A DNA stretch of 49,994 bases from Desulfonatronum sp. (GTDB taxonomy: Bacteria; Desulfobacterota; Desulfovibrionia; Desulfovibrionales; Desulfonatronaceae): assembly GCA_011049455.1 (NCBI GenBank), contig DSBL01000089.1, positions 1 through 49,994 on the forward strand, given 5' to 3'. Numbering within the stretch: the first letter of the stretch is position 1; each line of letters begins with the position of its first letter. Both the position numbers and the translations under genes were made by a program. Shown piece by piece: positions 41,005 through 49,994 of this stretch. The notes beneath the pieces are model-generated. The model searched no databases, was not told where the DNA came from, and was given only the letters and a program-made list of their open reading frames with translations.

Positions 41005-42814
41005 CTGCTTCCTCCTCCAGTTCCGACCTGCGCTTGAGCAGTTCCTCAAACCGGATGTCAGCGCCGAGGATACCCAGGATGTCATCTTGGACGTCGAACA
41101 CGGGAATGGAAACGGTCAGGCAGAGTTTTCCGGTGATGTACGAGCGATAGAAATCCGTTATGCTGAGCTTTCCTGATTGCATCGGCGCGATGAACCAGTC
41201 CCGATCCGAAAGATCCTTGCCCGGTTCGTAGGCCTTGTACTTGGCTTTGTATTCTGGATCGGAAATGCTGCCGGTGATCAGGTGCCCTTTGGTGTCCACC
41301 AGATAGAGGTACTGGATGAACGGATATTTTTTGAGCACTGCTTTGACCGCCGCAAGAATGCGTTTCGTGTCCATGGACAGAATTTCCGAATCCTCGGCCA
41401 GCTTGATCATGATCCGGGAAGCCAGGGCGTGGGCGGTCTTCTTGAGCTGATCAAATTCGGATGAAAAAAGCTGCGGCAGGTAGCGTTTGACCAGCTTCCA
41501 CATTTCCTGGTTGGAAAATGAGGTGGTTCGGCCGCTTTCGTATGCCTTGAGGATCCGGGCATGGATTTTGCCCACTGCCGGATGACGTTTGTCCACCTGC
41601 TGGGAGCCGCGCAAGTCAAAACGGTTGTTGATCCAGTAGGCCACTCCGGCCCGTCCTGATTTGTCCGTGATGATGATCGAGACCGGACGGCCCAGAATCT
41701 GTCGGGTGTCGAAGATATTGTATATTTCCTCGTTTTTGAGCAGACCGTCCACATGCACCCCGGCTTTGGTGGCGTTAAAGTCCTTGCCCACAAAGGGGTA
41801 GTTGTCCGGGATCGCGTATCCCAGCGCCTGTTCGAAATAATCCGCGATTTCAGCAATGGTTTGGGTTGTCGCGGCATCGTCTTCGCCGGTGAGGGAAATG
41901 TATTCAATGGCCAGGGCCTCCACCGGGGCGTTGCCCGTGCGTTCGCCAAAGCCCAGAAGGGTGCCGTTGGCCCCGGAGCAGCCATAGAGCCAGGCCGTGA
42001 CCGTATTCACCAGGGCCTTGTGAAAATCGTTGTGCCCGTGCCATTCCAGGTTTTGTCCGGGCACTTCGGCATCGTCGGTGAAGGCGCGTACCAGTTTGGC
42101 GGTGCAACGCGGCAGGGAGGCACCCGGATAGGGCACGGCATAGCCCATGGTGTCACAAAGTCTGATTTTGGCCGGCAATCCTCCTGCCCTGGACAAAGCC
42201 ATCAGTTTTTGGGCCAGGGGGATGCAGAAACCGTAGATGTCGGCCCGGGTGATGTCCTCGAAGTGGCAACGCGGAGTGATGCCCCATTCCAGAGCCTTTT
42301 CCACGATTTTGAGGTAGCTTTCAGCCGTCTTGATTCGATCCATGCCCAGTTTCAAATAGATGTGGTAGTCGGAAACAGAGGTCAAAATCCCCGTTTCCTT
42401 GAGCCCCATGTCCTTGACCAGTTTCAGGTCGTCCATGCTGGCCCGGATCCATCCGGTGACTTCCGGGAAATGATACCCCTTGGCCAGACAGAGCTCCACG
42501 GCCTTGCGGTCCTTTTCCGAGTAGAGAAAAAATTCGCATTGCCGCACCAAGCCGCTGTGCCCGCCAAGTTTGTGCAACAGGTCGAAAATATGACTGATTT
42601 GTTCCAGGGTGTAGGGTGGTCGGGCCTGTTGACCGTCACGAAATGTCGTGTCCGTGATATACATGGGATCAGCCGGACGCGGCATGGCGAAAGAGTCGTC
42701 AAAACTGATTCGGCAGATGTTCTTGTACGGATAGATATCGCGAAACAGCTCCGGGTCGGTGCGTTGATCTATTTCAAAATGCCCCCGGGATCGGTTCAGA
42801 TGCATCAGGTTCAT
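40988..42814 (-). CDS. Re-citrate-synthase-like (isopropylmalate synthase family) enzyme fused to a Cache-like domain
   Basis: 608 residues from the ATG at 42814 (AAGGAG upstream). Residues 50-350 form an HMGL-like TIM barrel with DTTFRDGQQ at 55-63, the metal-site HGHNDFHKA and the FGERTGNAPVEAL block, as in isopropylmalate, homocitrate and Re-citrate synthases. A linker follows, then a C-terminal sensor-like domain (FIQYLYLVDTKGHLITG ... LSDRDWFI ... LCLTVSIPVFD ... GILGADIRFEEL) with Cache/PDC features. No membrane helix is present, so the sensor domain is cytoplasmic. The ordinary LeuA regulatory domain is absent. Re-citrate synthesis for amino-acid formation fits this lineage but is inferred. 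Confidence 0.75.
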   Translation of the reverse strand: MNLMHLNRSRGHFEIDQRTDPELFRDIYPYKNICRISFDDSFAMPRPADPMYITDTTFRDGQQARPPYTLEQISHIFDLLHKLGGHSGLVRQCEFFLYSEKDRKAVELCLAKGYHFPEVTGWIRASMDDLKLVKDMGLKETGILTSVSDYHIYLKLGMDRIKTAESYLKIVEKALEWGITPRCHFEDITRADIYGFCIPLAQKLMALSRAGGLPAKIRLCDTMGYAVPYPGASLPRCTAKLVRAFTDDAEVPGQNLEWHGHNDFHKALVNTVTAWLYGCSGANGTLLGFGERTGNAPVEALAIEYISLTGEDDAATTQTIAEIADYFEQALGYAIPDNYPFVGKDFNATKAGVHVDGLLKNEEIYNIFDTRQILGRPVSIIITDKSGRAGVAYWINNRFDLRGSQQVDKRHPAVGKIHARILKAYESGRTTSFSNQEMWKLVKRYLPQLFSSEFDQLKKTAHALASRIMIKLAEDSEILSMDTKRILAAVKAVLKKYPFIQYLYLVDTKGHLITGSISDPEYKAKYKAYEPGKDLSDRDWFIAPMQSGKLSITDFYRSYITGKLCLTVSIPVFDVQDDILGILGADIRFEELLKRRSELEEEAGEDLS

Positions 42815-43184
42815 GGCCAACTCCTTGAAGAAAGTGGTGCAGCCGGTGCTTAACGTGCCCGACTGGCCGTCTTTTTCGCGGAATACCCTGCAAAACGCAA
42901 GCGCTTCGATTCCCGGCACGGCATGCCAGCTGTTCAGGCATGTTGGTTTTTAGTTGTTTTAGAGGTTGCATTCCGCTTCAGTCGCAACCATAATGGGAGG
43001 AAACACTTCATGCAAAATATAAAAAATCAAAAAAATCGAACATGATCTCCAAGCGAAGGCCTGGACTGCAGGGAGCATTTCGTTTGGTTTGGCAAAGGAA
43101 GCGTTTTTTTTTGGGCAACAGTGAGGAAGAAAAAATCCAGTGTCGAGTGATGCGATCGCCCCAAGAATGTAAAGGAGGACATCC
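42815..43184. other. Divergent control region between the synthase-Cache gene and a stress protein gene
   Basis: 370 bp without a convincing gene. It must hold promoters in both directions. A very AT-rich piece lies around 43013-43040, and a ten-codon frame (MQNIKNQKN...) with GGGAGG upstream starts at 43010, possibly a leader peptide or chance. No riboswitch fold or tRNA was recognised. Confidence 0.4.
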
Positions 43185-43625
43185 ATGTTGAGCATCAAAA
43201 AAATTCTTTGTCCCGTGGACTTTTCCCCGGTCAGCGAGAAGGTCGCCGAATATGCCCGCACCCTGGCCCTTCCACTGAACGCGGAAATCATTGTGATCCA
43301 CGTGGTTCCTTCAGGAACGATCTATGCGGATTTCGGCATCCCCTTAAGCAGTATGGAAACGTTTTGCACGACCATGATCACTGAGGGGGAGAAAAGCCTG
43401 GTCGAATTCACGCAAAAGCATTTTCCAGAAATGGAGGTTCGCGCAAAAGTGACCTGCGGCGATTTTTCCGAGGAAATTCTGCAGTGCGCCCGGGAGCAGG
43501 CCGTGGATATGATTGTCATGGGCACGCATGGCCGGAAGGGCATGGATCGGATCCTTTTTGGTTCGGTGGCGGAAAAGGTCCTGCGCCATGCCCCGTGTCC
43601 CGTGGTGGCCGTTCGTCCCTCGTAA
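43185..43625 (+). CDS. Universal stress protein (UspA family)
   Basis: 146 residues. It begins IKKILCPVDFSPVSEKVAEYA, has the VDMIVMGTHGRKGMDRILFGSVAEKVL nucleotide-binding loop (G-2x-G-9x-GS pattern) and ends CPVVAVRP, all typical of the ATP-binding UspA subfamily. It has AAAGGAGG before the ATG. It is followed 84 bp later by a secreted protein gene in the same direction. Function is generic stress resistance, not more. Confidence 0.93.
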   Translation: MLSIKKILCPVDFSPVSEKVAEYARTLALPLNAEIIVIHVVPSGTIYADFGIPLSSMETFCTTMITEGEKSLVEFTQKHFPEMEVRAKVTCGDFSEEILQCAREQAVDMIVMGTHGRKGMDRILFGSVAEKVLRHAPCPVVAVRPS

Positions 43626-43709
43626 TTTTTAAAAATCGCAGGAAAGATCATGGGGAAAACCCGTCATGACTGGGGCGGGGAGCAATCTTGTAACCAAATG
43701 GAGAGAGCA

Positions 43710-44450
43710 ATGCGAAAGATATTCGTGTCTTCGGTGATTTTTCTGGTGTTGGCGATTTTTGGCTTTCATGCCCAGGCTGACGACTATCTGAAAATGCGTC
43801 ATGTTAATGAGGCCTATGAGATCATGGGCCAACATCAGCCGGCGTCGGAGGACATCGTGGAAACCTGGCTGTCAAGGGATATGGCCAGGATGGACACCGG
43901 TGGAAAAACGTCGGTGATCCTGCGCGGAGACAAAGAGGTGATGTACATTTTGGATCACAGCCAGAGGACTTATTCCGAGATTCCCATGAACATGGCCCGG
44001 ATGTTCGGCGAAATGGGAGGGACTGAGGAACAGGCCCAGATGATGGCCCAGATGATGGGGGCGATGATGAAGGTCAATGCCAGGGTCGTGGACACCGGAA
44101 AAACGCAACAGCTCAACCAGTGGAACTGCCGCGTGTACGAAATGACCCTGGAAATGGCCATGGGCACCACGGAGTCGGAAGTCTGCGCCAGTGAAGACAT
44201 TGGCGTGGACATGAGCCTGTACTACAAGCTCGGGAATGCTATGATGGCCGGACAGCAGGGGTTCCAGGAGGCGGTCCGGGAAATGGAGAAGATCAAGGGC
44301 GTTCCCGTGCGCACGACAAGTACGGCCACGGTCATGGGCGCAACAATGCAATCCAGCGAGGAACTCCTGGAGCATAAAAAAATGTCCCCTCCGGCTGGCA
44401 GCTTTGATATTCCGGAAGGGTACAGCAAGCAAAGCTTCATGGGGTCCTGA
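43710..44450 (+). CDS. Secreted DUF4412-like protein
   Basis: 246 residues. A signal peptide (IFVSSVIFLVLAIFGFHAQA) is followed by a periplasmic domain with the DUF4412 pattern: RMDTGGKTSVILRGDKEVMYILDHSQRTYSEIPM and WNCRVYEMTLEMAMGTTESEVCAS. The segment AQMMAQMMGAMM is very rich in methionine, which could bind copper or other soft metals, but this is speculation. Family function is unknown. GGAGAGAG precedes the ATG at 43710. No terminator is seen behind it. Confidence 0.8.
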   Translation: MRKIFVSSVIFLVLAIFGFHAQADDYLKMRHVNEAYEIMGQHQPASEDIVETWLSRDMARMDTGGKTSVILRGDKEVMYILDHSQRTYSEIPMNMARMFGEMGGTEEQAQMMAQMMGAMMKVNARVVDTGKTQQLNQWNCRVYEMTLEMAMGTTESEVCASEDIGVDMSLYYKLGNAMMAGQQGFQEAVREMEKIKGVPVRTTSTATVMGATMQSSEELLEHKKMSPPAGSFDIPEGYSKQSFMGS

Positions 44451-44850
44451 TCGCAGCCCATGCGAACGCATTCCCGGCCTTGATGTTTTCAGTGAGGCGG
44501 CATTGCAAAAGCCAGGCACAAACCTGGAATGGGGCAAACTGCGCATGCCTTCCGAGGCTATTTACTGGATTCGCGGACAGCGTTTCGTTACGGCAACCCA
44601 TTGTAATTTTGGCTGGGGAGGCATTCAGCCAGCAGTTCAACCTCGGCCTTCTTGGTGAAGGAACCGATCTGTTCCCGGCTTTTGACTCAGGAGCGGAGCC
44701 ATATACGTTGAAAATCTCCCCATTGCTGCGTCGTTGCGGAATGTTCAACCACTCGCGTATGTAAAAATACGCTTGGACCTTGAACTTTTTCCACTCCTTC
44801 ACGTTGGATTTTTTCAACGGCCTGCAAGAAGAAGTTTTTTCAGCAGTCCC
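44451..44850. other. Intergenic stretch with an inverted-repeat element
   Basis: 400 bp at the convergent ends of the DUF4412 gene and ackA. Frames on both strands are open but have no ribosome site and no family resemblance. The right part is a structured element (44706-44819) listed separately; the left part shows nothing. Confidence 0.4.
44706..44819. repeat. Element bounded by imperfect inverted repeats
   Basis: The left end CGTTGAAAATC (44706-44716) is the reverse complement of the right end GATTTTTTCAACG (44807-44819) apart from two extra T. Inside is a smaller stem GCGTAT/ATACGC (44755-44760, 44767-44772). There is no gene. It looks like a small dispersed repeat or structured RNA, but only one copy is in this window. 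Confidence 0.35.
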
Positions 44851-46059
44851 TCACGCCAACACCTCCATGGTCTGGTTGGCGATTTCCAGTTCTTCGTTGG
44901 TGGGCAGAATAAAAATTTTGACCGGACTGTCCGGTGTGCTGATTTCCGTGATTTGACCTCGCGCCGCCGCGGCATTGCGTTCTTCATCCAGGCGCACGCC
45001 CACGGAGGACAGGGTGGCGCAACAACGGCGGCGCACTTCAGGATCGTTTTCCCCGATGCCCGCAGTGAAACAGACCGCGTCCGTCCCGTCCAGAATGGCC
45101 AGATACTGTCCCATATACTGGGTCACCCGACGGCAAAAAACGCGCAGGGCCAGTTCCGCGTCCGCGTCGCCCTCGGTGATGCGGGCGTGAATGTCGCGCA
45201 TGTCGTTATGCCCGCACATGCCTTTGAGCCCGCTATGCTTATTCAAGATCGCGTCGATTTCCCGAATGGACAGCTTCCTGTTGTCCGCCAGAAAGGCATG
45301 CAAGGCCGGGTCCACGTCCCCGGACCGGGTGCCCATGACCAGTCCGGCCAGCGGAGTCAGGCCCATGCTCGTGTCTATGCACTGACCGTTTTTCACCGCG
45401 GCCATGGAGCAGCCGTTGCCCAGATGCACCGTGATGCAGGAGGTCCGGGCGAACGGATTGCCCAGAATTTGGGCGCATTTCTTGGCCACGTAAAAGTGCG
45501 ACGTGCCGTGAAAGCCGTACCGCCGGATTTTCAACTCGGTGTAAAGGTCCTTGGGGATGGCGTAGCGGTATGCCTCCGGCGGCATGGTCTGGTGAAACGC
45601 GGTGTCGAACACGGCCACGTTGGGCACGCCGGGCAGCAGGCGCAGGGTCGTTTCAATGCCGGCCAGGCCGCCGGGATTGTGCAACGGTGCCAGGGGGATC
45701 TGGGCCTTGATGCCGGCGATGACATCCTTGTTGACCAGGGTCGGAGCGCTGAAGGATTCCCCTCCATGAACGATGCGGTGGCCGATGCCGTTGATTTCCG
45801 AAACGTGGCTGATCACCCCGGTCTGCTCGGCAGTGATCAACGCGATCACCCGGGCCAACCCTGTGGCATGATCCTGAATGGGCATTTCTTCGACAAAGGT
45901 CTGGTTCCGGTCCGTACCCGGAAAACGCTTATGACGTATCGAGCCGGTCGCCTCGCCGATACGCTCCACCAAGCCCGAGGCCAGGACAATCTGCCTGTCC
46001 ATATTCAAAAGCTGGTATTTGACCGAGGAACTGCCGGAATTAAGGACAAGTATTTTCAT
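44851..46059 (-). CDS. ackA: Acetate kinase
   Basis: 402 residues, normal length. It starts MKILVLNSGSSSVKYQL. The catalytic and binding blocks GHRIVHGGE, YGFHGTSHFYVA, HLGNGCSMAAV, DTSMGLTPLAGLVMGTRSGD and FTAGIGEND are all present. It turns acetyl phosphate and ADP into acetate and ATP, the substrate-level ATP step of lactate oxidation. It follows pta by 131 bp on the same strand and is last in the lactate permease-pta-ackA run. Confidence 0.97.
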   Translation of the reverse strand: MKILVLNSGSSSVKYQLLNMDRQIVLASGLVERIGEATGSIRHKRFPGTDRNQTFVEEMPIQDHATGLARVIALITAEQTGVISHVSEINGIGHRIVHGGESFSAPTLVNKDVIAGIKAQIPLAPLHNPGGLAGIETTLRLLPGVPNVAVFDTAFHQTMPPEAYRYAIPKDLYTELKIRRYGFHGTSHFYVAKKCAQILGNPFARTSCITVHLGNGCSMAAVKNGQCIDTSMGLTPLAGLVMGTRSGDVDPALHAFLADNRKLSIREIDAILNKHSGLKGMCGHNDMRDIHARITEGDADAELALRVFCRRVTQYMGQYLAILDGTDAVCFTAGIGENDPEVRRRCCATLSSVGVRLDEERNAAAARGQITEISTPDSPVKIFILPTNEELEIANQTMEVLA

Positions 46060-46190
46060 AAGAGGGTCCTGCATTGCATCGGGAGCATTACTTGAGTGGA
46101 GTGATACAGGTCTGACAAAAGGCGGGGGTGATTATGAATGCATCGATTGTCCACGACCATATCAATTGAAGGATGCTCCCATTGAATCCT

Positions 46191-48311
46191 TTAGCCGTTA
46201 TCGGTTTTTCGGCGTCGGGCATGCTGAGCCTGGATCGCGGTGATGGCCACGGTATTCACTATGTCAGGCACGGTACAGCCCCGGGACAGGTCGTTGACCG
46301 GCTTGTTTAAGCCCTGCAGCACCGGGCCGATGGCCACGGCGTTGGCCGCGCGCTGGACCGCTTTGTAGGTGTTGTTGCCGGTATTCAGGTCCGGGAAGAT
46401 GAATACCGAAGCCCGTCCGGCCACCCGGGAATCGGGCATCTTGGTCATGGCTACGTCGGGGTCGTAGGCTGCGTCATACTGGAGCGGGCCTTCAATGGGC
46501 AACTCAGGCGCCAGCTTTTTGGCGATCTCAGTGGCCTCGCGGACTTTGTCCACTTCCTGGCCCGAACCAGAATCTCCGGTGGAGTATGACAACATGGCCA
46601 CTCGTGGCTCCACCCCGAACTGCATGGCCGTGTCCGCCGAGGCCACGGCGATTTCCGCCAACTGCTGGGCCGTGGGGTTGGGATTCACTGCGCAGTCGCC
46701 AAAGACCAGCACCCGATCCGGCATGCACATGAAAAAGACCGAGGAGACCAAAGAGATGCCCGGCTTGGTCTTGATGAACTGCAGGGCCGGGCGGATGGTC
46801 TGCTGGGTCGTGGTGATGGAGCCGGAAACCATGCCGTCGGCGTGTCCCTTGTAGACCATCATGGTGCTGAAATAGGTCGCTTCGGCCATTGTATCCCGAG
46901 CCACCTCCGCAGTCATGCCCCTGGCTTTGCGCAACGCGTGATAGGTCTGCCAGTAGTCCTCGAACACCTCGGAGGCGGTGGGGTCGATGAATCGGGCCTT
47001 GTCCAGGGACAGCCCCATCTGCGCGGCCTTAACCCGGATGGTCTCGGGCTTGCCGAGGATGGACAGATCCACGATGCCCCGGCGCAACAGGATGTCCGCG
47101 GCCTGCAGAATGCGGGTGGAGGCGCCTTCGGGCAGAACGATGTGCCTGCGATCCGCCTTGGCTTTCTCGATCAGGCTGTACTCGAACATCACCGGAGTGA
47201 TCTTGGTGGACTTTTTGGCCTCCAGACGCTGCAAAAGTTCCTTGGTGTCCACATGCTCCTCGAAGGAGCCCAGGGCCGTGGCGATCTTTTTTTGATCGTC
47301 CGGCTCGATGCGACCGTACATTTCCATGAGGATGCGGGTGGTCTTGTAGGTGTGACCGCCCGTGGCCAGAATGGGCATGGGCACCCCGGTCCAGCCTTCC
47401 AGCAGTTTCATGACCGAGGCCGAGGGTTGGATGCCCCCGGTCAGCACCATCCCGGCGACTTCGGGGTAGGTCTGGGATTGTCGGGTGGCAACACAGCCGA
47501 GCATGATGTCGGCCCGGTCTCCGGGCGTAATCACCAGGCAGTTCTTGGATACGTAGTCCAAAAAATTGTTCACCTGCATGGCCGCCACCACATAGTCGTC
47601 CACCTGCACGTCCAGCAGTTCTCGACCCGTGATCACCTCGGCATTCAGCCATTTTTTGACGTCGTTGATGGTAGGCTTGCCCAGGGATGGAACTTCGGGA
47701 ATGACATAGGTCAGACATTCCTCGTGCAACCGGTACTTGCAGCGCAGGCCCCCGATGATTTCGTCCTTGTCCAGGCTTTCGGCTCGGTTGACAATGGTTG
47801 CCAGGACATCCAACCCTTTTTCCGTGAAGGTGTCTATGGCTATCTGGGTTTGGACCACGATCTGCTTGGGCGTCTTGCGCTGACCGTTGGCCACGAGAAT
47901 CACCGGAGATCCAAGGTTGGCCGCGATTTCCGCGTTGATGTCGAACTCGAAGGCCGAGTCCCCGCCGATGAAATCCGTGCCCTCGCAGAGGATGAAGTCG
48001 AAGCGCTCTTCCAGGGATTTGTATTTGGCCAGGATGTTTTCCATGAGCACGGCGTGCTCGCCCTGGTTGACCAGGTCCCGGGCCTGTTCCAGGCTGTAGG
48101 CGTAGGCGTCCTGGTAGGTCTCGTTGAGGTGGAACTGGGTCAGGATCAGGTTGGTGTCATGGTCTCGTTTGCCGTTGCCCTGCACGCTGATCACCGGCCT
48201 GAAAAAGCCCACCCGCCGGATGTCGCGCATGAGCATCTGCATCAAACCGAGACAGATGGCGGACTTGCCGCTACGCGACTCGATGTTGATGACAAAGAGG
48301 TTTTTGGCCAT
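46191..48311 (-). CDS. pta: Phosphate acetyltransferase (long, three-domain form)
   Basis: 706 residues. The N-terminal P-loop dethiobiotin-synthetase-like domain (NLFVINIESRSGKSAICLGL) is followed by a DRTGG domain and the C-terminal PTA_PTB catalytic domain (about 380-700, with VLPEGASTRILQAAD, SYSTGDSGSGQEVDKVREAT and GPVLQGLNKPVNDLSRG). It converts acetyl-CoA to acetyl phosphate. AAGGAG precedes the ATG. The gap to the lactate permease gene is 77 bp. Confidence 0.97.
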   Translation of the reverse strand: MAKNLFVINIESRSGKSAICLGLMQMLMRDIRRVGFFRPVISVQGNGKRDHDTNLILTQFHLNETYQDAYAYSLEQARDLVNQGEHAVLMENILAKYKSLEERFDFILCEGTDFIGGDSAFEFDINAEIAANLGSPVILVANGQRKTPKQIVVQTQIAIDTFTEKGLDVLATIVNRAESLDKDEIIGGLRCKYRLHEECLTYVIPEVPSLGKPTINDVKKWLNAEVITGRELLDVQVDDYVVAAMQVNNFLDYVSKNCLVITPGDRADIMLGCVATRQSQTYPEVAGMVLTGGIQPSASVMKLLEGWTGVPMPILATGGHTYKTTRILMEMYGRIEPDDQKKIATALGSFEEHVDTKELLQRLEAKKSTKITPVMFEYSLIEKAKADRRHIVLPEGASTRILQAADILLRRGIVDLSILGKPETIRVKAAQMGLSLDKARFIDPTASEVFEDYWQTYHALRKARGMTAEVARDTMAEATYFSTMMVYKGHADGMVSGSITTTQQTIRPALQFIKTKPGISLVSSVFFMCMPDRVLVFGDCAVNPNPTAQQLAEIAVASADTAMQFGVEPRVAMLSYSTGDSGSGQEVDKVREATEIAKKLAPELPIEGPLQYDAAYDPDVAMTKMPDSRVAGRASVFIFPDLNTGNNTYKAVQRAANAVAIGPVLQGLNKPVNDLSRGCTVPDIVNTVAITAIQAQHARRRKTDNG

Positions 48312-48388
48312 GTCCGCTCCTTCTTGCCTTTATTCTATAGCGATTTCGCGTACAATTCCACTACGTGCCTGACCGGGATGGAAAAAGA

Positions 48389-49994
48389 TCAGAAAAGAGT
48401 TGTCGGCATGACATTCATCATGACGATGCCCACGATGCCCACCACCAGTCCATACAGGAGAAAGGGCCAGAAGGTTTTGCGCAAGATCGCGCCTTCCATG
48501 CCGGACAGGCCGACCACGGCGCAGACCGCCACGATGTTGTGGATGCAAACCATGTTGCCCATGCCTCCGCCCACGGCTTGGGCCGCAACAACAACCTGAC
48601 GCGGCAGGGCAAGCTGGGTGGCCATGCCCCACTGGAACTCGGCGAAGAGCAGGTTGGAAACCGTGTTCGATCCGGTGATGAACGAGCCCAGACCGCCTAC
48701 AAAGGAGGCGAAAAGGGGCCAGCCCTGTCCAACCAGCTCGGAGAGAGCCTTGGCCAGGGCCAGGGGCATAGAGGGGAAGAGGTTGGGATTCAAGACCTCG
48801 CTATTGATGCCGGAGCCGCGGAAGATGGACACCAGGGCTACGGCCGGGAACAATGCGATGGCCGGGTTCTTCATCCGTTTGAAGGAGTCTAGCCAGGCCG
48901 TCTTGACCTTGTCCCAGGACATGCCGTGAATGAAGATGGTCAGTATGGCCACAACCATGAACGGAATGGTCCCGGGCAAATAGAGATAGGCAATGGAACC
49001 GCTCACGCTTTCATACCCCAGGATGCTTTTCCAGGCGATGGACCGGGAGGAAAGCCAGTCCTTCAAACCCAGTTGATCAATGCGGGTGATCACCAGAATA
49101 GTACCGATCAGCACGTAGGGCAGCCAAGCCTTGAACTGGCTCATCCGGGCCCTGAATTTGCGGTCCTCGACCCTGGTACTGACCGAGCCGGTCCATTCGG
49201 GATCCCAGTTCTTTTGCGATCCAAAGGTCCAAACGTCCTTGGGCACGGCAATGCCCCGATTGGCGCCCCAGACCACGACGCCCAGGCCGACCAAGCCGCC
49301 GACCAGAGACGGAATTTCAGGCCCCAGGAGCCAGGCGAAGAACAGGTAGGGAACGGAAAAGGCCGCCGCGGCGAAAATGCAGAATTTCCAAGCCGCAAAT
49401 CCTTCGGCCCAGGAACGGTTCGGGCCGAAAGTGCGGGAAATAAATCCCAGCATAAAAATGGGCAGGATAAAGATCATGGGCAGGTGCATCAGTGTGGCCC
49501 ATTTACCGATGATTACGCCGAAGGTTTCATAGTTGGTGAAATTCAAACCCACGACGCCGGTGGCTACGGTGTCGGCCACGAGCTGCTTCAGGGGGCTGAG
49601 TCCGATGATCACCGGGGTGCCCACGGCGCCGAAGGTCACGGGGAAGGAGTTGAATACCAGACAGATAACTGCCGCGGCCAAAGGCGGAAAGCCCAGGGCC
49701 AAAAGCAGCGGCGCGGCCAGGGCCGCAGGTGTTCCGAAACCGGCCGCACCCTCAATAAAGGCCGCGAATAGATAGCCGATGATGATGGCCTGCACGCGCA
49801 TGTCCGGGGAGATGCTCTGCATGCCGTACTGGATGGTTTCCATGCCCCCGGAGTCACGCAGGGTGTAGAGGATCAGGATCGCACCGAAAACGATGATCAG
49901 GATGCCCACGGCCGTGATGATGCCTTCAATGGACAGGGCCGCGACATACCCGACGGGCAGACTCCAGACCGTGATCCCGGCCACGGCCGTGGCC
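48389..49994 (-). CDS. lctP: L-lactate permease (5' end cut by window)
   Basis: At least 534 residues of a transporter with about twelve hydrophobic segments. It shows the LctP family blocks [52 protein letters not shown] and [27 protein letters not shown]. The start lies beyond the right edge. It imports lactate with protons. Position before pta and ackA matches the organic-acid oxidation region of Desulfovibrio, although no lactate dehydrogenase gene lies between them here. Confidence 0.96.
   Translation of the reverse strand, partial: ATAVAGITVWSLPVGYVAALSIEGIITAVGILIIVFGAILILYTLRDSGGMETIQYGMQSISPDMRVQAIIIGYLFAAFIEGAAGFGTPAALAAPLLLALGFPPLAAAVICLVFNSFPVTFGAVGTPVIIGLSPLKQLVADTVATGVVGLNFTNYETFGVIIGKWATLMHLPMIFILPIFMLGFISRTFGPNRSWAEGFAAWKFCIFAAAAFSVPYLFFAWLLGPEIPSLVGGLVGLGVVVWGANRGIAVPKDVWTFGSQKNWDPEWTGSVSTRVEDRKFRARMSQFKAWLPYVLIGTILVITRIDQLGLKDWLSSRSIAWKSILGYESVSGSIAYLYLPGTIPFMVVAILTIFIHGMSWDKVKTAWLDSFKRMKNPAIALFPAVALVSIFRGSGINSEVLNPNLFPSMPLALAKALSELVGQGWPLFASFVGGLGSFITGSNTVSNLLFAEFQWGMATQLALPRQVVVAAQAVGGGMGNMVCIHNIVAVCAVVGLSGMEGAILRKTFWPFLLYGLVVGIVGIVMMNVMPTTLF

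Noticed and set aside
41753-42853. 366-codon open frame antisense to the synthase-Cache gene
   Set aside because: The minus strand has intact catalytic motifs; this frame has none.
43010-43045. Ten-codon frame with a good ribosome site upstream of the stress protein gene
   Set aside because: Too short to separate from chance; mentioned only as a possible leader peptide.
44437-44817. Possible gene on the minus strand in the ackA-DUF4412 gap
   Set aside because: No ribosome site, no family pattern, and it runs through the inverted-repeat element and into the DUF4412 gene.
46842-48599. 585-codon open frame antisense to pta
   Set aside because: Shadow of the pta gene, which has all its family motifs; the product is His/Gly/Val-rich with no domain.
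1-49994. CRISPR arrays, tRNA or rRNA genes, integrases and intact insertion sequences
   Set aside because: None were seen when reading intergenic regions for repeats, T-loop-like sequences or transposase motifs.

Overview
The window looks like chromosomal DNA of a sulfate-reducing bacterium of the Desulfovibrio group (Desulfovibrionales). The basis is a complete four-gene Tmc transmembrane redox complex with a tetrahaem cytochrome c3, a lactate permease-pta-ackA run, an isopropylmalate-synthase-type (Re-citrate-synthase-like) protein, and several sigma-54 activators of the kind abundant in that group. No 16S gene is present, so genus is not assigned. Coding density is high. No CRISPR array, tRNA, rRNA or intact insertion sequence was seen.

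Layout: 1-12,150 holds a type II secretion locus broken into three blocks: gspJ(partial)-gspK (+), gspL-gspM-gspN (+) and gspC-gspD-gspE (-). The first two blocks are separated by a YgiQ radical SAM gene, a small unknown gene and a PAS-GGDEF diguanylate cyclase. 12,335-17,444 carries a membrane site-2 protease with CBS domains and an FmdE/zinc-finger protein followed by a metal/corrinoid-type ABC importer. 17,574-17,919 is a decayed Phd/PIN toxin-antitoxin pair, followed by a cardiolipin synthase. 19,863-23,753 is a divergent unit: a secreted DUF4168 protein and a lipoprotein face a sensor kinase and an NtrC-type regulator, with a sigma-54 promoter candidate between them. 23,755-24,410 is a gene graveyard with an ArsM tail, a frameshifted HTH antitoxin and a second cardiolipin synthase fragment.

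24,667-33,255 contains a nitroreductase, the tmcD-C-B-A operon with a good sigma-70 promoter, a PAS sigma-54 activator, and a rightward group of NifX-like, FmdB-like, metallo-beta-lactamase and PocR-domain genes. 33,424-39,327 is the conserved rpmH-rnpA-yidD-yidC-jag-mnmE run, preceded by an Elp3-like radical SAM gene. In it the rnpA reading frame appears to run straight through rpmH. 39,463-44,450 has HIT, HU/IHF, RlpA lipoprotein, a Re-citrate-synthase-like enzyme fused to a Cache-like sensor domain, a universal stress protein and a DUF4412 protein. 44,851-49,994 is ackA, pta and the lactate permease (cut by the window edge), transcribed leftward.

How the genes fit together: lactate uptake, Pta and AckA support lactate oxidation to acetate with ATP formation. 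Tmc links periplasmic hydrogen/cytochrome c3 electrons to the cytoplasm. The Gsp genes form an export machine whose GspF-GspI components probably lie left of the window. The least explained parts are the sigma-54 envelope unit at 20-24 kb, the NifX/FmdB/MBL/PocR cluster at 29-33 kb, the enzyme-Cache fusion at 41-43 kb and the nested rnpA/rpmH arrangement.
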